A DNA stretch of 64,000 bases from Strongylocentrotus purpuratus (taxonomy: Eukaryota; Echinodermata; Echinoidea; Camarodonta; Strongylocentrotidae). Below the pieces are notes generated by a model, which saw only the letters and a list, made by a program, of their open reading frames with translations, did not search any database and was not told where the DNA came from. The translations under genes were made by a program, and so were the position numbers. Where the stretch lies: positions 45,212,692 to 45,276,691 of the forward strand of contig NW_022145606.1 of the NCBI RefSeq assembly GCF_000002235.5, read 5' to 3'. This document shows, one piece after another, positions 39,188 to 52,139 of this stretch. Numbering within the stretch: position 1 is the first letter of the stretch; each line of letters starts with the position of its first letter.

Positions 39188-40368
39188 ATTCTGAACTCTA
39201 TAGATGTGAGTACTGTGGATCACTCTATGCCATTCCTCTTGTTTTAGCGAAGCATCTCAAGTACAAACATGGACACTATGGTATCCTCCCACCAGCAGGT
39301 GCACCAAAGGAAGACATTCTACAGTTCATCAAAGGAGAAATCAGAAGTACTAAAAAAAACTATGTATTTGATCAATGCGGCAAGGCATTTGATCAAATAA
39401 ATAATCTCACAAAACATAAACGCATCCATACAGGTAAGAAACCCTATGAACCCATTCAATGTGGTATTAAGGCATTAAATCAACTTCAAGCTGGTGATCT
39501 CAGAACACGTAAACGCATCTATACAGGTGAGAAGCTTTATGCATGTGATCACTGTGGTAAGGCATTTAACGATGCAGGTAATCTTACAAGACATGTACGC
39601 ATCCATACAGGTGAAAGGCCCTATGCATGTGATCAATGTGGTATGGCATTTAATCAAGCTGGTGATCTCACAAGACATGAACGCATCCATACAGGTGAGA
39701 AGCCCTATGCATGTGATCGATGTGATAAGGCATTTAACAATGCAGGTAATCTTACAAGACATGTACGCATCCATACAGGTGAGAAGCCCTTTGTATGTGA
39801 TCAATGTGGTAAGGCATTTAATCAAGAACATGGTCTCACAAGACATGTACGCATCCATACAGGTGAGAAGCCCTATGTATGTGATCAATGTGGTAAGGCA
39901 TTTAATCAAATGAATAGTCTCACAGCACATAAACGTATCCATACAGGTGAGAAGCCATTTATATGTGATCAATGTGGCAAGGCATTTGATCAAACGAATA
40001 ATCTCACAAAACATAAACGAATCCATACAGGTGAGAAACCTTATGCATGTGATCAATGCAGTAAGGTTTTTAGTTATAAAAGTAATCTCATAACACATAA
40101 ACGCATCCATACGGGTGAAAAGCCTTATGTATGTGATCAATGTGGTAAGGCATGTAATCAAGCTGGTGATCTCAAGAAACATAAACGCATCCATACAGGT
40201 GAGAGGCCCTATGTATGTGATCAATGTGGTAAGGCATGTAATCAAGCTGGTGATCTCACGAAACATAAACGCAGGCATACGGGTGAGAAGCCATTTATAT
40301 GTGATCAATGTGGTAAGGCATATGGGGATTCATCAACGTTAAGAAGACACAAAAAGAAATGTAAATGA
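39188..40368 (+). CDS. Zinc-finger array D, about 12 fingers (PRDM9-derived exon)
   Basis: Same acceptor and phase as ZnF-A and open to TGA at 40366. Isolated PRDM9 finger ([11 protein letters not shown]), [12 protein letters not shown] spacer, then about 12 fingers. The first two are degenerate: YVFDQC has lost a Cys, and the second reads [11 protein letters not shown] with an insertion and no proper HxxxH. Fingers 3-11 look intact with contact residues DGNR, QGDR, NGNR, QHGR, QNSA, QNNK, YSNT, QGDK, QGDK. The last is C2HC (DSTR) like ZnF-A. There are no internal stops. Either a usable alternative terminal exon or a young relic. Confidence 0.85.
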
Positions 40369-40426
40369 AATACAGAATCAATGAAGGAAAATGGTGCTCA
40401 ATGTTCATCAAATGGGAAGGCTTCCC

Positions 40427-40665
40427 TTGTGGCAGTGTTACGCTGGGTTTTCTTTAGTAGCAGTTTTACACTGGGTTTTTTCGGTTTAAATTTTGTTTTC
40501 TCTTGTAGCAGTTTTAAGTTTGGTTTTCTCTTCTGGCAATTTTACGCTTGGTTTTTGCTTGTAGACATTTTACGTTTTGATTATCTCTTGTTTCCGTTTT
40601 ACGGGTTTTTTTCTCTTGTAGCAGTATTACGTTAGGTTTTTTCTTGTAGCAGTTTGTCTGTTTCT
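40427..40665. repeat. Short tandem repeat after ZnF-D
   Basis: Seven or eight imperfect units of about 33 bp around TCTTGTAGCAGTTTTACGC. The ZnF-B flank has a single unit (near 21645), so it expanded in unit D. Confidence 0.75.
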
Positions 40666-40793
40666 CAGATATGTAGATATAATTATAATGGAAATTATCA
40701 GTTTTTCATGATTTCTGTTCAATGGTATATGAAGTAACGTGTTTCTATGTATGTGTACATTTCCAAGTAACTATTAATCAACTTTTATTACTT

Positions 40794-41107
40794 CAGGGGG
40801 GTGTTTCACAAAGATCCTAAGTTGAACTTAATTTTAAGTTGGACTTAAAAATTATGGACAGCCATTGGAGTCGTAAAATGAAATATATTCAAAAGCAGAA
40901 ATTCAAGTATTTTAGACTTTTTATAAATTCCACATCCAGAACATGAAATCTCCTTGATGATAGAAAATATGAATGATTTGAATAAACAATTAATGCCTTC
41001 CAAAATAACGTTAACGACATATTTTCAAAGATGCTAATGGCTTTCCATAATTTTTCAGTCCAACTTCGAGATAAGTTCAACTTGGGATCTTTGTGAAACA
41101 CCCCCCT
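40794..41107. mobile_element. MITE with GGGGTGTTTCACAAAGATCC ends
   Basis: Inverted ends of about 45 bp, CAGGGGGGTGTTTCACAAAG and complement. It splits a stretch that is continuous in units A (9249-9290) and B (21800-21840). Relatives lie at 52140-52340. Confidence 0.8.
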
Positions 41108-41235
41108 GATGAATATAGTCTTAACATTTTGCAAACATATAGGACAATATTTTTCTATGTATTCCTGCTATGTGGCAATATTATGCAACTGTTTCAAAGT
41201 AAAGATTTGGAGGCTATCCAGTCAAATGAGTCAAT

Positions 41236-44200
41236 CGTAGCGTATTGAGAGATATAGTTTTGACATTCATGCTCAAAGGTCAAACAGATATCCATAGCGT
41301 ATTGAGAGATATAGTTTTGACATTCACGTTCAAAGGTCAATAAACAGATACCCATAGTGTTTGAGGGAGATAGTTTTGACATTCACGTTCAAAGGTCATT
41401 AAACAGACATCCATAGCGTTTGAGGGAGATAGTTTTGACATTCACATTCGAAGGTCAATAAACAGACATCCATAGCGTTTGAGGGAGATAGTTTTGACAT
41501 TCACATTCGAAGGTCAATAAACAGACATCCATAGCGTTTGAGGGAGATAGTTTTGACATTCACGTTCAAAGGTCATTTAACAGATATCCATAGTGTTTGA
41601 GGGAGATAGTTTTGACATTCACATTCGAAGGTCAATAAACAGACATCCATAGCGTTTGAGGGAGATAGTTTTGACATTCACGTTCAAAGGTCATTAAACA
41701 GATATCCATAGTGTTTTATGGGAGATAGTTTTGACATTCACGTTCAAAGGTCATTAAACAGACATCCATAGCGTTTGAGGGAGATAGTTTTGACATTCAC
41801 GTTCAAAGGTCATTAAACAGATATCCATAGTGTTTGAGGGAGATAGTTATGACATTCACGTTCAAAGGTCAATAAACAGATATCCATAGTGTTTGAGGGA
41901 GATAGTTTTGACATTCACGTTCAAAGGTCAATAAACAGATATCCATAGTGTTTGAGGGAGATAGTTTTGACATTCACGTTCAAAGGTCAATAAACAGATA
42001 TCCATAGCGTTTGAGGGAGATAGTTTTGACATTCACATTCGAAGGTCAATAAACAGACATCCATAGCGTTTGAGGGAGATAGATTTGACATTCACGTTCA
42101 AAGGTCAATAAACAGATATCCATAGCGTTTGAGGGAGATAGTTTTGACATTCACGTTCAAAGGTCATTAAACAGATATCCATAGTGTTTGAGGGAGATAG
42201 TTTTGACATTCACGTTCAAAGGTGAATAAACAGATATCCATAGTGTTTGAGGGAGATAGTTTTGACATTCACGTTCAAAGGTCATTTAACAGATATCCAT
42301 AGTGTTTGAGGGAGATAGTTTTGACATTCACGTTCAAAGGTCAATAAACAGATACCCATAGTGTTTGAGGGAGATAGTTTTGACATTCACGTTCAAAGGT
42401 CATTAAACAGACATCCATAGCGTTTGAGGGAGATAGTTTTGACATTCACATTTGAAGGTCAATAAACAGACATCCATAGCGTTTGAGGGAGATAGTTTTG
42501 ACATTCACATTCGAAGGTCAATAAACAGACATCCATAGCGTTTGAGGGAGATAGTTTTGACATTCACGTTCAAAGGTCATTTAACAGATATCCATAGTGT
42601 TTGAGGGAGATAGTTTTGACATTCACATTCGAAGGTCAATAAACAGACATCCATAGCGTTTGAGGGAGATAGTTTTGACATTCACGTTCAAAGGTCATTA
42701 AACAGATATCCATAGTGTTTTATGGGAGATAGTTTTGACATTCACGTTCAAAGGTCATTAAACAGACATCCATAGCGTTTGAGGGAGATAGTTTTGACAT
42801 TCACGTTCAAAGGTCATTAAACAGATATCCATAGTGTTTGAGGGAGATAGTTATGACATTCACGTTCAAAGGTCAATAAACAGATATCCATAGTGTTTGA
42901 GGGAGATAGTTTTGACATTCACGTTCAAAGGTCAATAAACAGATATCCATAGTGTTTGAGGGAGATAGTTTTGACATTCACGTTCAAAGGTCAATAAACA
43001 GATATCCATAGCGTTTGAGGGAGATAGTTTTGACATTCACATTCGAAGGTCAATAAACAGACATCCATAGCGTTTGAGGGAGATAGATTTGACATTCACG
43101 TTCAAAGGTCAATAAACAGATATCCATAGCGTTTGAGGGAGATAGTTTTGACATTCACGTTCAAAGGTCATTAAACAGATATCCATAGTGTTTGAGGGAG
43201 ATAGTTTTGACATTCACGTTCAAAGGTGAATAAACAGATATCCATAGTGTTTGAGGGAGATAGTTTTGACATTCACGTTCAAAGGTCATTTAACAGATAT
43301 CCATAGTGTTTGAGGGAGATAGTTTTGACATTCACGTTCAAAGGTCATTTAACAGATATCCATAGTGTTTGAGGGAGATAGTTTTGACATTCACGTCCAA
43401 AGGTCATTTAACAGATATCCATAGTGTTTGAGGGAGATAGTTTTGACATTCACGTTCAAAGGTCATTAAACAGATATCCATAGTGTTTGAGGGAGATAGA
43501 TTTGACATTCACGTTCAAAGGTCAATAAACAGATATCCATAGTGTTTGAGGGAGATAGTTTTGACATTCACGTTCAAAGGTCATTAAACAGATATCCATA
43601 GTGTTTGAGGGAGATAGTTTTGACATTCACGTTCAAAGGTGAATAAACAGATATCCATAGTGTTTGAGGGAGATAGTTTTGACATTCACGTTCAAAGGTC
43701 ATTTAACAGATATCCATAGTGTTTGAGGGAGATAGTTTTGACATTCACGTTCAAAGGTCATTTAACAGATATCCATAGTGTTTGAGGGAGATAGTTTTGA
43801 CATTCACGTTCAAAGGTCATTTAACAGATATCCATAGTGTTTGAGGGAGATAGTTTTGACATTCACGTTCAAAGGTCAATAAACAGATATCCATAGTGTT
43901 TGAGGGAGATAGTTTTGACATTCACGTTCAAAGGTCATTAAACAGATATCCATAGTGTTTGAGGGAGATAGTTTTGACATTCACGTTCAAAGGTCATTTA
44001 ACAGATATCCATAGTGTTTGAGGGAGATAGTTTTGACATTCACGTTCAAAGGTCAATAAACAGATATCCATAGTGTTTGAGGGAGATAGTTTTGACATTC
44101 ACGTTCAAAGGTCAATAAACAGATATCCATAGTGTTTGAGGGAGATAGTTTTGACATTCACGTTCAAAGGTCAATAAACAGATATCCATAGTGTTTGAGG

Positions 44201-44559
44201 GAGATAGTTTTGACATTCACGTTCAAAGGTCAATAAACAGATATCCATAGTGTTTGAGGGAGATAGTTTTGACATTCACGTTCAAAGGTGAATAAACAGA
44301 TATCCATAGTGTTTGAGGGAGATAGTTTTGACATTCACGTTCAAAGGTCATTTAACAGATATCCATAGTGTTTGAGGGAGATAGTTTTGACATTCACGTT
44401 CAAAGGTCATTTAACAGATATCCATAGTGTTTGAGGGAGATAGTTTTGACATTCACGTTCAAAGGTCATTTAACAGATATCCATAGTGTTTGAGGGAGAT
44501 AGTTTTGACATTCACATCCAAATGTCAATAAACAGATATCCTTAGTGTTTGAGGGAGAT
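41236..44559. repeat. Satellite-like array, 59-bp unit, about 56 copies
   Basis: The unit is AGATATCCATAGTGTTTGAG followed by GGAGATAGTTTTGACATTCA and CGTTCAAAGGTCAATAAAC. Variant units recur about 1,004 bp apart (for example GTGTTTTATGGG at 41711 and 42715, AGATAGTTATG at 41841 and 42845), so a block of 17 units was duplicated. No coding. Confidence 0.93.
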
Positions 44560-44918
44560 AATAATAATAATAAACAATATTTATAAGGCGCTTAATACTG
44601 GTGTCTCTAAGCGCACCATATTCTGACTTAACAATTATTTACCAAAACGTATAATAAACACACAACTTATACATCTGTTCTTTATTCAATAAATCATGCA
44701 TATATAATAATTAAAAATAAGATAAGAGTGAGATCAAACATACATACAAGAGGTCAAACATAGGATCAAACATAGGATCAAACATAGGATCGAACAAACA
44801 AAAAATAAGACGGTGTGCACCTCCTTTGACCGACTCACAACTGCAGAATATTATTTATGAATTGAAAAGGTGCGTTTTCAGCAAGGACTTGAATTGGTCG
44901 AGAGAATGAATATTATGA
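44560..44918 (-). mobile_element. Reversed retroposon 3' end inserted in the 59-bp array
   Basis: Starts (ATAATA)n then ACAATATTTATAAGGCGC, which resembles the reversed tail of the LINE at 57915-61436 (TTATTA run preceded by GCGC and TATA). The 59-bp unit is split, with AGATA on both sides. Confidence 0.6.
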
Positions 44919-45133
44919 ATGAAGATAGTTTTGACATTCACGTTCAAAGGTCAATAAAGATATCCATAGTATGTGAGAGAGTTATGACAAAGAAAATATT
45001 TAACTCGTCGCCCGGCTGGCAGAAGGACGTTAGCGCGCAAGCAATCGACTCGAAAACTACTTTTCGAATTATTCGCATTTAAAGATTTTTATTTTATTTC
45101 AACTGCTTTCCGTCCTGAAAATCTGTTTAAAAC
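44919..45133. other. End of array and flank
   Basis: One partial 59-bp unit (to about 44985), then unique AT-rich sequence. No gene. Confidence 0.55.
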
Positions 45134-45681
45134 TTAAAGGGGAAGTCCACCCTGAAATTAAGTTAGTTTTAATAGGAGTAGAAAAATGAGAGAAACAAGT
45201 CAGTGAAAGTTTGAGCAAATTCCGATTAAAAATAAGGAAGTTAGGATTTTTGAAGTTGTGATCAATCAAACACAAATTGGCAACTCTATGACGTATCATG
45301 CGAGCTCAACTTCCATTTGCTCAGTACTAAAAAAATCTAAAATTTTCATTTTCCCTCAAGAAAAATTTCAACCATACATGCACCCTTAATATAATAATTG
45401 CAAATATGTTTCTATACTCCCCCTGCAAGGAACAAATATATATTCCGTCATCAATAACGAAGAAAACATGATTTTATGGAATATTATGCACAAAGCAAAT
45501 GAAGGAGAGCTCGTATAATAAGTCACAGAGTTGCCAATTTGTATTTGATTGATCACAACTTCAATAATTCATAACTATCTTATTTTCATTCAGAATTTGC
45601 TCAAACTTTCACTCACCTGATTTTCTTATTATTCTGCCTCTATTGAAACAAACTTATTTTGGGGGTGGACTTTCCCTTTAA
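45134..45681. mobile_element. TTAA-flanked MITE with long arms
   Basis: TTAA at 45134 and 45678. Ends are AGGGGAAGTCCACCC and the complement of AGGGAAAGTCCACCC. Arms of about 170 bp can pair (for example CAAATTGGCAACTCTATGAC against GTCACAGAGTTGCC). End relics of this family occur near 17000 and 26890. Confidence 0.85.
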
Positions 45682-45926
45682 AAGACTAATAGAAAATAAG
45701 GTTATAGTAGAACACGGCCACACATTTGTGTAGGTTATTGAAATGTTTAAACTTATGGACAGATTAATATGATATTTGTTATTTGCTGTTTTTCATATTG
45801 AAGATTATTGAATCTTCAGCATTGGTTTTTGAAGACGACTTGTATTAAATTTGAGGAACATCAAGTTAACATGATTGCTTGTTTTGTCATTGGAACAAAG
45901 GCTCAATTATTATAACGTTCCCGGAA

Positions 45927-46071
45927 GCGTTATTTTCTTCAGCGGCATAGATTGGGGCTTTTTTTTTAAAAAAAGGTCTTGATTTAACCCTTACCCTTAA
46001 CCTAACCCTAAACTTTCCCATAGGCTCAACACGCATCTAACCCCAATCTGTGCCGCCGAAAAAAATAAATC
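45927..46071. mobile_element. MITE in the same TTCCCGGAA site as unit B
   Basis: Flanked by TTCCCGGAA at 45918-45926 and 46072-46080. Imperfect 31-bp ends (GCGTTATTTTCTTCAGCGGC). The interior has CCCTTACCCTTAACC, telomere-like. Its interior differs from the element at 22583-22777. Confidence 0.75.
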
Positions 46072-46080
46072 TTCCCGGAA

Positions 46081-48248
46081 ATGAAAAAGAGAAGCGACTT
46101 TTTAGAACATGACTTGTGACCATGAGTAGAGAAGGAAGGGTGAAGGAGAGGAAGGGAGGGAGAGAGGTACATAAGGGTAGGAAGGGTGAGGAAGCAGGGG
46201 GGTGGGGTAGGGGTTTAACCCCCCCCCCCCCCTTTGACTGCCAAGTAAAAATGTGATGTGCATAGAAAAGTGCCATCATGTGTCCAAATCCAACATTAGA
46301 TGCCAGGAAACCATCACTTAAGGGGCTTCAAAATAGGAACAACAAAAAAATTGCTACGCTGCTCGTGGACGATGCTCCACATCGTATTTGGGTTAAAGTT
46401 AACCCCCCCCCCCCTTTAGCAAAAAGCTAGATCCGCCCCTGGGAGGGAGTGGGAGAGAGAGAGACGCACATAATGAGTAGGAATGAGAGGGAGAGAGAGA
46501 AAAAAGGAGATATGGGCGGGAGAGAGGGAGTTTGGATGGAGTAGGAGAGAGTATTGGGGGGGGGCACTAGGATTATAAATACAAAAAGCTTAGAATAGCG
46601 GAAATTAAGATTGTGGGAAAGATAGATAGAGGAGAGGGGTATGTGAACCAAGGAAAATATCTTTATTGTATTGGAAGAAGAAAAAAGTATATAACGTGTT
46701 TGAATGAGTGCAATAAGCGACTGATAATCCTTGCTGAAATATCGCATCATTATTATATATATATATATTTTATTTCTACATAACACATAATTATATATAA
46801 ACCACTACCCTGTGTATCTTAAAATTAAAATTCTGTTTTTACAAAACGTATTTTGAATAATATTCTGACGGCGGACCATTTTATATTTTTCTTTTTTCAA
46901 AGTCATCGACATCTATCAAACTAAAATTACTTTACCTCGAATCATTAAAAAAAAAGGTTGTTTTGGAATATTTTGTTATTTCTTTCAATTCAATACTTTC
47001 AATATACTGTTCTGGCATGGTGAGGGCCCCGTCGGCCGTCTTACAAAGATATGATCGCAACTTATTTGATTATTTTATCGATGATCGCAATTCGCAAATC
47101 TGTAGATAGAGACTCGGTGCAAACTTGATTGGAGGACTTGCGATTGGTTTGGATCAATCGCGATTAACACTTTGTAATCCGGGTCCATGCAGCTATAGGC
47201 CTATCAGCTATGGACGGGGCTGGGCGGGGGTCGGAGAGGGGCTCCCGCCCCCACCCCCTTTATAAAGAAAATTTCATGCATCACATTTTAAACACAGAAG
47301 AAGAAAAAAAAATCGCTCAAATCGAAAACGCATATTGGGATGGATAAAGTGATGGGGGGGGGGGGGGGGGGCTTCATAACGATGATAGATAAGAGATATA
47401 TAGATCTAGGAGAAAGGGGTACGAATTAGTGATTAGAATTAGGTGCCTATTCATGCAGTGGGAGAAAGGGGATGCATATTCCATCACTTTGCCACCAAAA
47501 TCATGCATTCTAAACCCCTAACAACTGGATGATGTTGTTATGAGATAAATACCGACCTCACAACAAACGATAATTAAATGGCTATTAATTATTCACATAT
47601 CACAGCCCTCGATCGCACATCTTTGGTCGACCTTTGACCTGAACCCTGGGCTCTCGTCGTAAACAGCATGCCACGCGCGCGACGAGCAGACTACTCAGGT
47701 GTACGTGTACTGCTAATCTCCACACTGCACTGCCACACCGTTCATCATCACTTCAAATATCTATTATTTCTTCATTCAGGTGAGTTAACTCGAAGATCTG
47801 AATTCTGTAACTGTAAGCATGATTTAATCCTAAGATTCGTACTATGCAGACTTGCACTTGTACAACTAAATTATCTAAAAATCTGCATGACACCTAGACT
47901 AGAATAGATCTAGCGGAGCGCTGCAAACAAATGCACACACGAATAGTCAATACATAGGTCTACACAAAACACAGATGCACGCTAAAACAATGAACACGAT
48001 GTGGCTGATCGGCAAGTTTGACAGAGTCTAGACTTACAATTTTAATGTTTAAATTATTCTTTTTAACATCGGTAAGTTATTTTTTTTTTGTATTTTACTG
48101 TAATTTAGGTGTCACTAAAGAGCACAGTGCCTATTTTTAGTGAAATTAGTTGAGTTTTGTACAGTTGTGTTTGAATTAGCCTAGAATAATGTTGAGAATT
48201 TTTTAATACACAGCCAGGATAGTAAGTAGTAGGCCTACTATGAAGGGG
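46081..48248. other. Flank of unit D and 5' remnant of unit E
   Basis: 46090-46780 matches 22790-23300 (GA and G/C tracts, then GCTGAAAT-type sequence). 46800-47890 is unrecognised. 47930-48220 matches units C and D (24415-24680, 36640-36930), marking the start of a fifth unit. No gene was supported; short open frames have no domain. Confidence 0.5.
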
Positions 48249-48872
48249 TGACCAAAGTTCGCGGACATTTTAGAACATATTACAAAATGTGATATTCGAA
48301 CTACGATTTCTCATATTCTACACAAATTTATTGATTTCAATTATAACCAAAGGGACGGCGAAGTTTTTAACTACAGATTAGTTCAACTAGAAAATTTTAT
48401 CGTCGAAGGATTTCGGAGATATCGCGATCTAAAAATTCGATGTCCGATCGTTCGTGCACGCTGCATCTAAAAAAGTCATAAAAACAACGAGACCTAACTT
48501 CACGCACGAAGGTTTACAGTTGATTTATCAAAAAGTGTGATCCATCAAAAATAAGGTAATATCATAATTTGCAAGGCAAGATATCATACAATCAGTTAGT
48601 ACCACTCTTTACTTACAATTTTGAGGAAATCTGCTCTCAAATTGAAGATTTTCAGACCCTTATCGGTAAGTTGATCATTTTTCGGAACGGACGCAAAATA
48701 TTGCAAAATTTGCCGATCTTTTGTCAATATTTTCACAATTTCGTACCCAATTCCAAAGAAAATTTCACTTCTGGGTAATTTTATGTTCCTCTTTCCATTG
48801 GTGATATCAGATTTTCGTAATCTTACTGATTTTTTGAGATAGCGAACTTAGGTCACGCGCGAACTTTGGTCA
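48249..48872. mobile_element. TIR element, about 620 bp
   Basis: Exact inverted ends TGACCAAAGTTCGCG and CGCGAACTTTGGTCA. It sits within unit E sequence, just left of the hAT element. No ORF. Confidence 0.7.
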
Positions 48873-49645
48873 CACCACCATACCTAATGCAGAGCTGCCA
48901 AGTCTCCCGGATCCTGCGGGAGACTCCCGGATTTTGACCCAATATCCCGTTTTCCCGACCCCATGCAAAAATCTCCCGGATTTCCAGATTTTAAGTTGTA
49001 TTATTTTCATAAACGACTGTTTCACAAGACTAGCATGTTGAGTTCGTACGTACGTATACAAACACACGGCAATTCTGTAATATGAATTTTCCTGTTATCC
49101 AGTCGTCGAATATAAATTTACCGTGATATCGTACTTTATTTAACAGCGTAATAAATGAGAGTTACGCCGAACGACTGGCGGGCTAATCTAACAAACCATT
49201 GGGAACATGTGATAATGTGAGTGGTGTTTGTGTGATAGCAATTCGCCTGCTTGCTCTGCCGGGCGGCTTCCTCGCCGGCCCCCGTAGCGTCCCGGTACGT
49301 TGGTGCCGGTTTCCGATCGGTCGCGTCAGAGCAGCCAGAAGTTGCACTGATACAACAAGCAGACTTTGTCTGCTGCGATCGGCCCAAAAAACTGCACATT
49401 TCAACATCAGTTTTTGGATGGATTTGGGGACTTTTGCGATGTGATTTTTAAGTGGATTATCATTTGATACCAACATGGCAGTGTTACTGCAGAGTGGATT
49501 TTGAAGCCGACTTTTTTTTTCTGATCTCCTTTGCCGTTGGGAACGCATCGATATAACTTGCATCTTCCGAAGGCGTAAGTCAACTTTGTCCAAAACAAGG
49601 CTGTATTTTGCTCTCTGTTTGAGTATTAAAATATCATCCAGGACA

Positions 49646-49875
49646 ATGTCGAAGTCGAAATATTATCAGAAATATAAAGATGACTACCACTTGGAATGGC
49701 CTTGTGTTGGGAAATCTACGAAAGGCGAATACTACGCATTTTGTACAGTTTGCGGCGCAGATATCTCCATCAAGAGTGGGGGAAGAAATGATGTATTTCG
49801 CCACATCACATCTGACAAACACAAGCAAACCGCGAAAGCAAGGGGCAATACAAAAGGAATACAGAGCTTTTTCAG
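49646..49875 (+). CDS. hAT element, BED-type zinc-finger exon
   Basis: Starts MSKSKYYQKYKDDY and contains YAFCTVCGADISIKSGG...DVFRHITSDKH, a C-x2-C...H-x4-H finger as in BED/DNA-binding domains of hAT transposases. It ends at a CAG/GTTAGT donor. The next expected exon (the first RNase H-like segment) is absent, and the phase does not match the following open frame. Confidence 0.75.
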
Positions 49876-50137
49876 GTTAGTATGAACAGTTCTTAGATTT
49901 GTAAAATCGAGAAATAGTCTACCCCTCTATACCATAGACCTGAGTTCATTTCGTCAGTAGTTGGGGACCTCATTAATCTCCCTAAAACTTAGACTTACTC
50001 ATAAACACGTGTGCGGGACTTGAAGGGTGGATTTTCTCACGATTTTATGTTTTTATTTGAAATACTAATCTGCACGTTGACTGTTTTATGCCAGTATCAT
50101 GAACTTTAATAGTTTGTTAGGTTACACACATTGCAAG

Positions 50138-51108
50138 ACAATAGCATCATTTTTATGAATTACTTCCTCAAATACAGTAACAAGATCTTTGATGACATCA
50201 ACCTACTCCTACAGAGAGAAGAACCCTGCATTCACATTCTTAATAAGCAGCTTAATAAAACCTTCCAAGATATGCTTGTTAGATTCGTGCAGCCAACAGT
50301 GATTGTTGAATGTTCTGATGTCAAGAAAGTGCAGTATGGTAAGAGAGATTGCCAGAAGTCAGATAAAGATCTAATGATTGGAAAAGATGCCAAGGAATAC
50401 CTGGAGAGTACAACAAGCCCAGAAGATGATTCTCCCCTTCGTCTTACAGATGCTGATTTGACATACTTCTACTTGTCGGTGAGGAAGTATTATGAATCAG
50501 CATGTGACTATGCCTTGAAAACCTGGCCACTAGATGTTAAGTTCCTTAAGGAGGCTGAAGTGATTGATGTCAGTTCCAGAAGAGATGTGTCATTTTCATC
50601 TGTGCAATACTTTGTTGAAAAGTACCCTTGCATTTTGAACAGACAATCAGAGAATGGAGACCTGGACAAGCTTGAGCTGGAATTTGCACAATACCAGGTT
50701 GAAGACTTTTCAGGGGAACCAGAGATCCTGAACAAAAACTTGAGAATAGACAAGAAATGGTCTGCAATTTCAAAGATGGAGGATGGCAATGGCTCAAAGA
50801 AATACACACTTCTGAGCAAAGTGATGAAATCTTTGCTTGTGATACCACATTCCAATGCTTCATGTGAAAGAGTTTTTAGCATTGTTAGGAAGAACAAAAC
50901 TGATTTCAGGGGATCAATGAATTTGAAAACACTTCAAGCACTCCTAACAGAGAAAATTGCCAACACAGATGTCCCATGCTACCAAAGGGAGTATAGCAAG
51001 GACCTCCTTAGCAAACTCAAGCAAGCAACCTACCAGTCACTTCAAGGAAAACCCTCAAGCACACCCCAGTCCTTGCCTTCCACAAGTACATCCCCCATTT
51101 CACAATAG
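50138..51108 (+). CDS. hAT transposase, C-terminal part with dimerisation region
   Basis: About 320 residues: an FDDINLLLQREEPCIHIL segment typical of the region after the first catalytic Asp block, then a charged middle, then LLSKVMKSLLVIPHSN with ASCERVFSIVRKNKTDFRGS. The last part is the conserved hAT C-terminal dimerisation motif. The frame is intact to TAG at 51106. The upstream catalytic region is lost, so activity is not expected. Confidence 0.8.
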
Positions 51109-51404
51109 AGGTAACAGGAGTTCATAGTCTGAAATATGATGTGAAGTTCATATGTTATCAATTGTATGCAAATAAAATGTGCCATATCAAAGCCTTCCAT
51201 TTTGAGAAATCATTGAAAAAATGTGTTCTAAAAGGGTTTCAAAGAGGCTTAAAACCAAGAGCTTTTGGGGGCCTGCCCCCTGCCCCCCCCCCCCCCACCA
51301 GGGGCACTAAAAGGCCATTCTTGGTTCCCGCCAACAATGAAGTCGTTCGATGCTGCTCTCTCAGAAATCTCCCTGATTACCCAAATCAAATGTTGGCAGC
51401 TCTG

Positions 51405-52139
51405 CTAATGCAGCGCGCAGCTATGTGTGCACGACATACATTGGATATAGGCCTAGGTCTACTGCACACGAGGCCTACAGCAAAGCATAGAGTCATAAAG
51501 GTAACCCGACACATGCTCCGGCGACAATTGCTCCGCAACAGTTGTTCCGCCGACATCCCGCCGACAGTTGCTCCACCTACAAATAATTGCTCCGCCGACA
51601 CTTGCTTTGCCGACAATTTGCTCCGCCGACAATATTTCTTTCATGGGTTATTTTTTGTTTTTGTTTTATTGTTGTTATTCAGGGACATAGCCAGCATTTT
51701 GAGGAGAGAGAATGGGAGATGCGTTTTAATTCCCCGATCAGTAGACACTGATGGAAGAAAAAGAAGTGATTAACCTTTGCGAAAGACGCAATCCTTTTTT
51801 GGGGGGGGGGGGGGAAGGGAGCAGGTGCAGAAGCTTTTAAGTAATATATAAACTTTTCACAATAATGAGTATCTAACAGAGTTTTCTTGCTGCGGGACGT
51901 GTCGGGCACATTCATAGTTAAGGCGATGTCAATTTCATTTTTAGCGAGCGGGCGGTTTTAAGCTTATTTTACATTGAATAGCATCTACCTGCCTTCGACC
52001 CTTCTTCGTCTGACTTACTGGTACAAATGAAGGTCAGAAATCTACAGAATTTACATTTTTGGATATCATTGTTGAAGCAAAAATTATTATCTAAAGATCA
52101 TAATGGTGAGAGCAACCAGTGGCATGAATGACCTGCCAT
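51405..52139. other. Unit E remnant with a CCGCCGACA minisatellite
   Basis: 51470-51505 keeps a few bases of the duplicated unit (AGCAAAGCATAGAGTC). 51508-51640 has seven or so units of TTGCTCCGCCGACAA. A 12-G run lies near 51800. No gene. Confidence 0.6.

Larger units (their letters stand above)
48890..51404 (+). mobile_element. Defective hAT transposon with 6-bp target duplication
   Basis: Ends CAGAGCTGCCAA and TTGGCAGCTCTG, flanked by CTAATG on both sides (48884-48889, 51405-51410). It carries a BED-type zinc-finger exon and the C-terminal part of a transposase; the central catalytic part is missing. The C-rich tract near 51285 is at the 3' UTR side. It cannot code a full transposase. Confidence 0.85.

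Noticed and set aside
41236-44559. CRISPR-like regular repeats
   Set aside because: There are no unique spacers; whole 59-bp units are tandem, the genome is eukaryotic, and block duplications explain the pattern.
47668-47907. 79-codon ATG frame
   Set aside because: No domain, no splice or repeat context supporting a gene, and no paralogous copy in the other units.
49183-49593. 136-codon minus-strand frame in the hAT element
   Set aside because: It lies in the element's 5' untranslated part, overlaps other random frames on both strands and has no recognisable domain.
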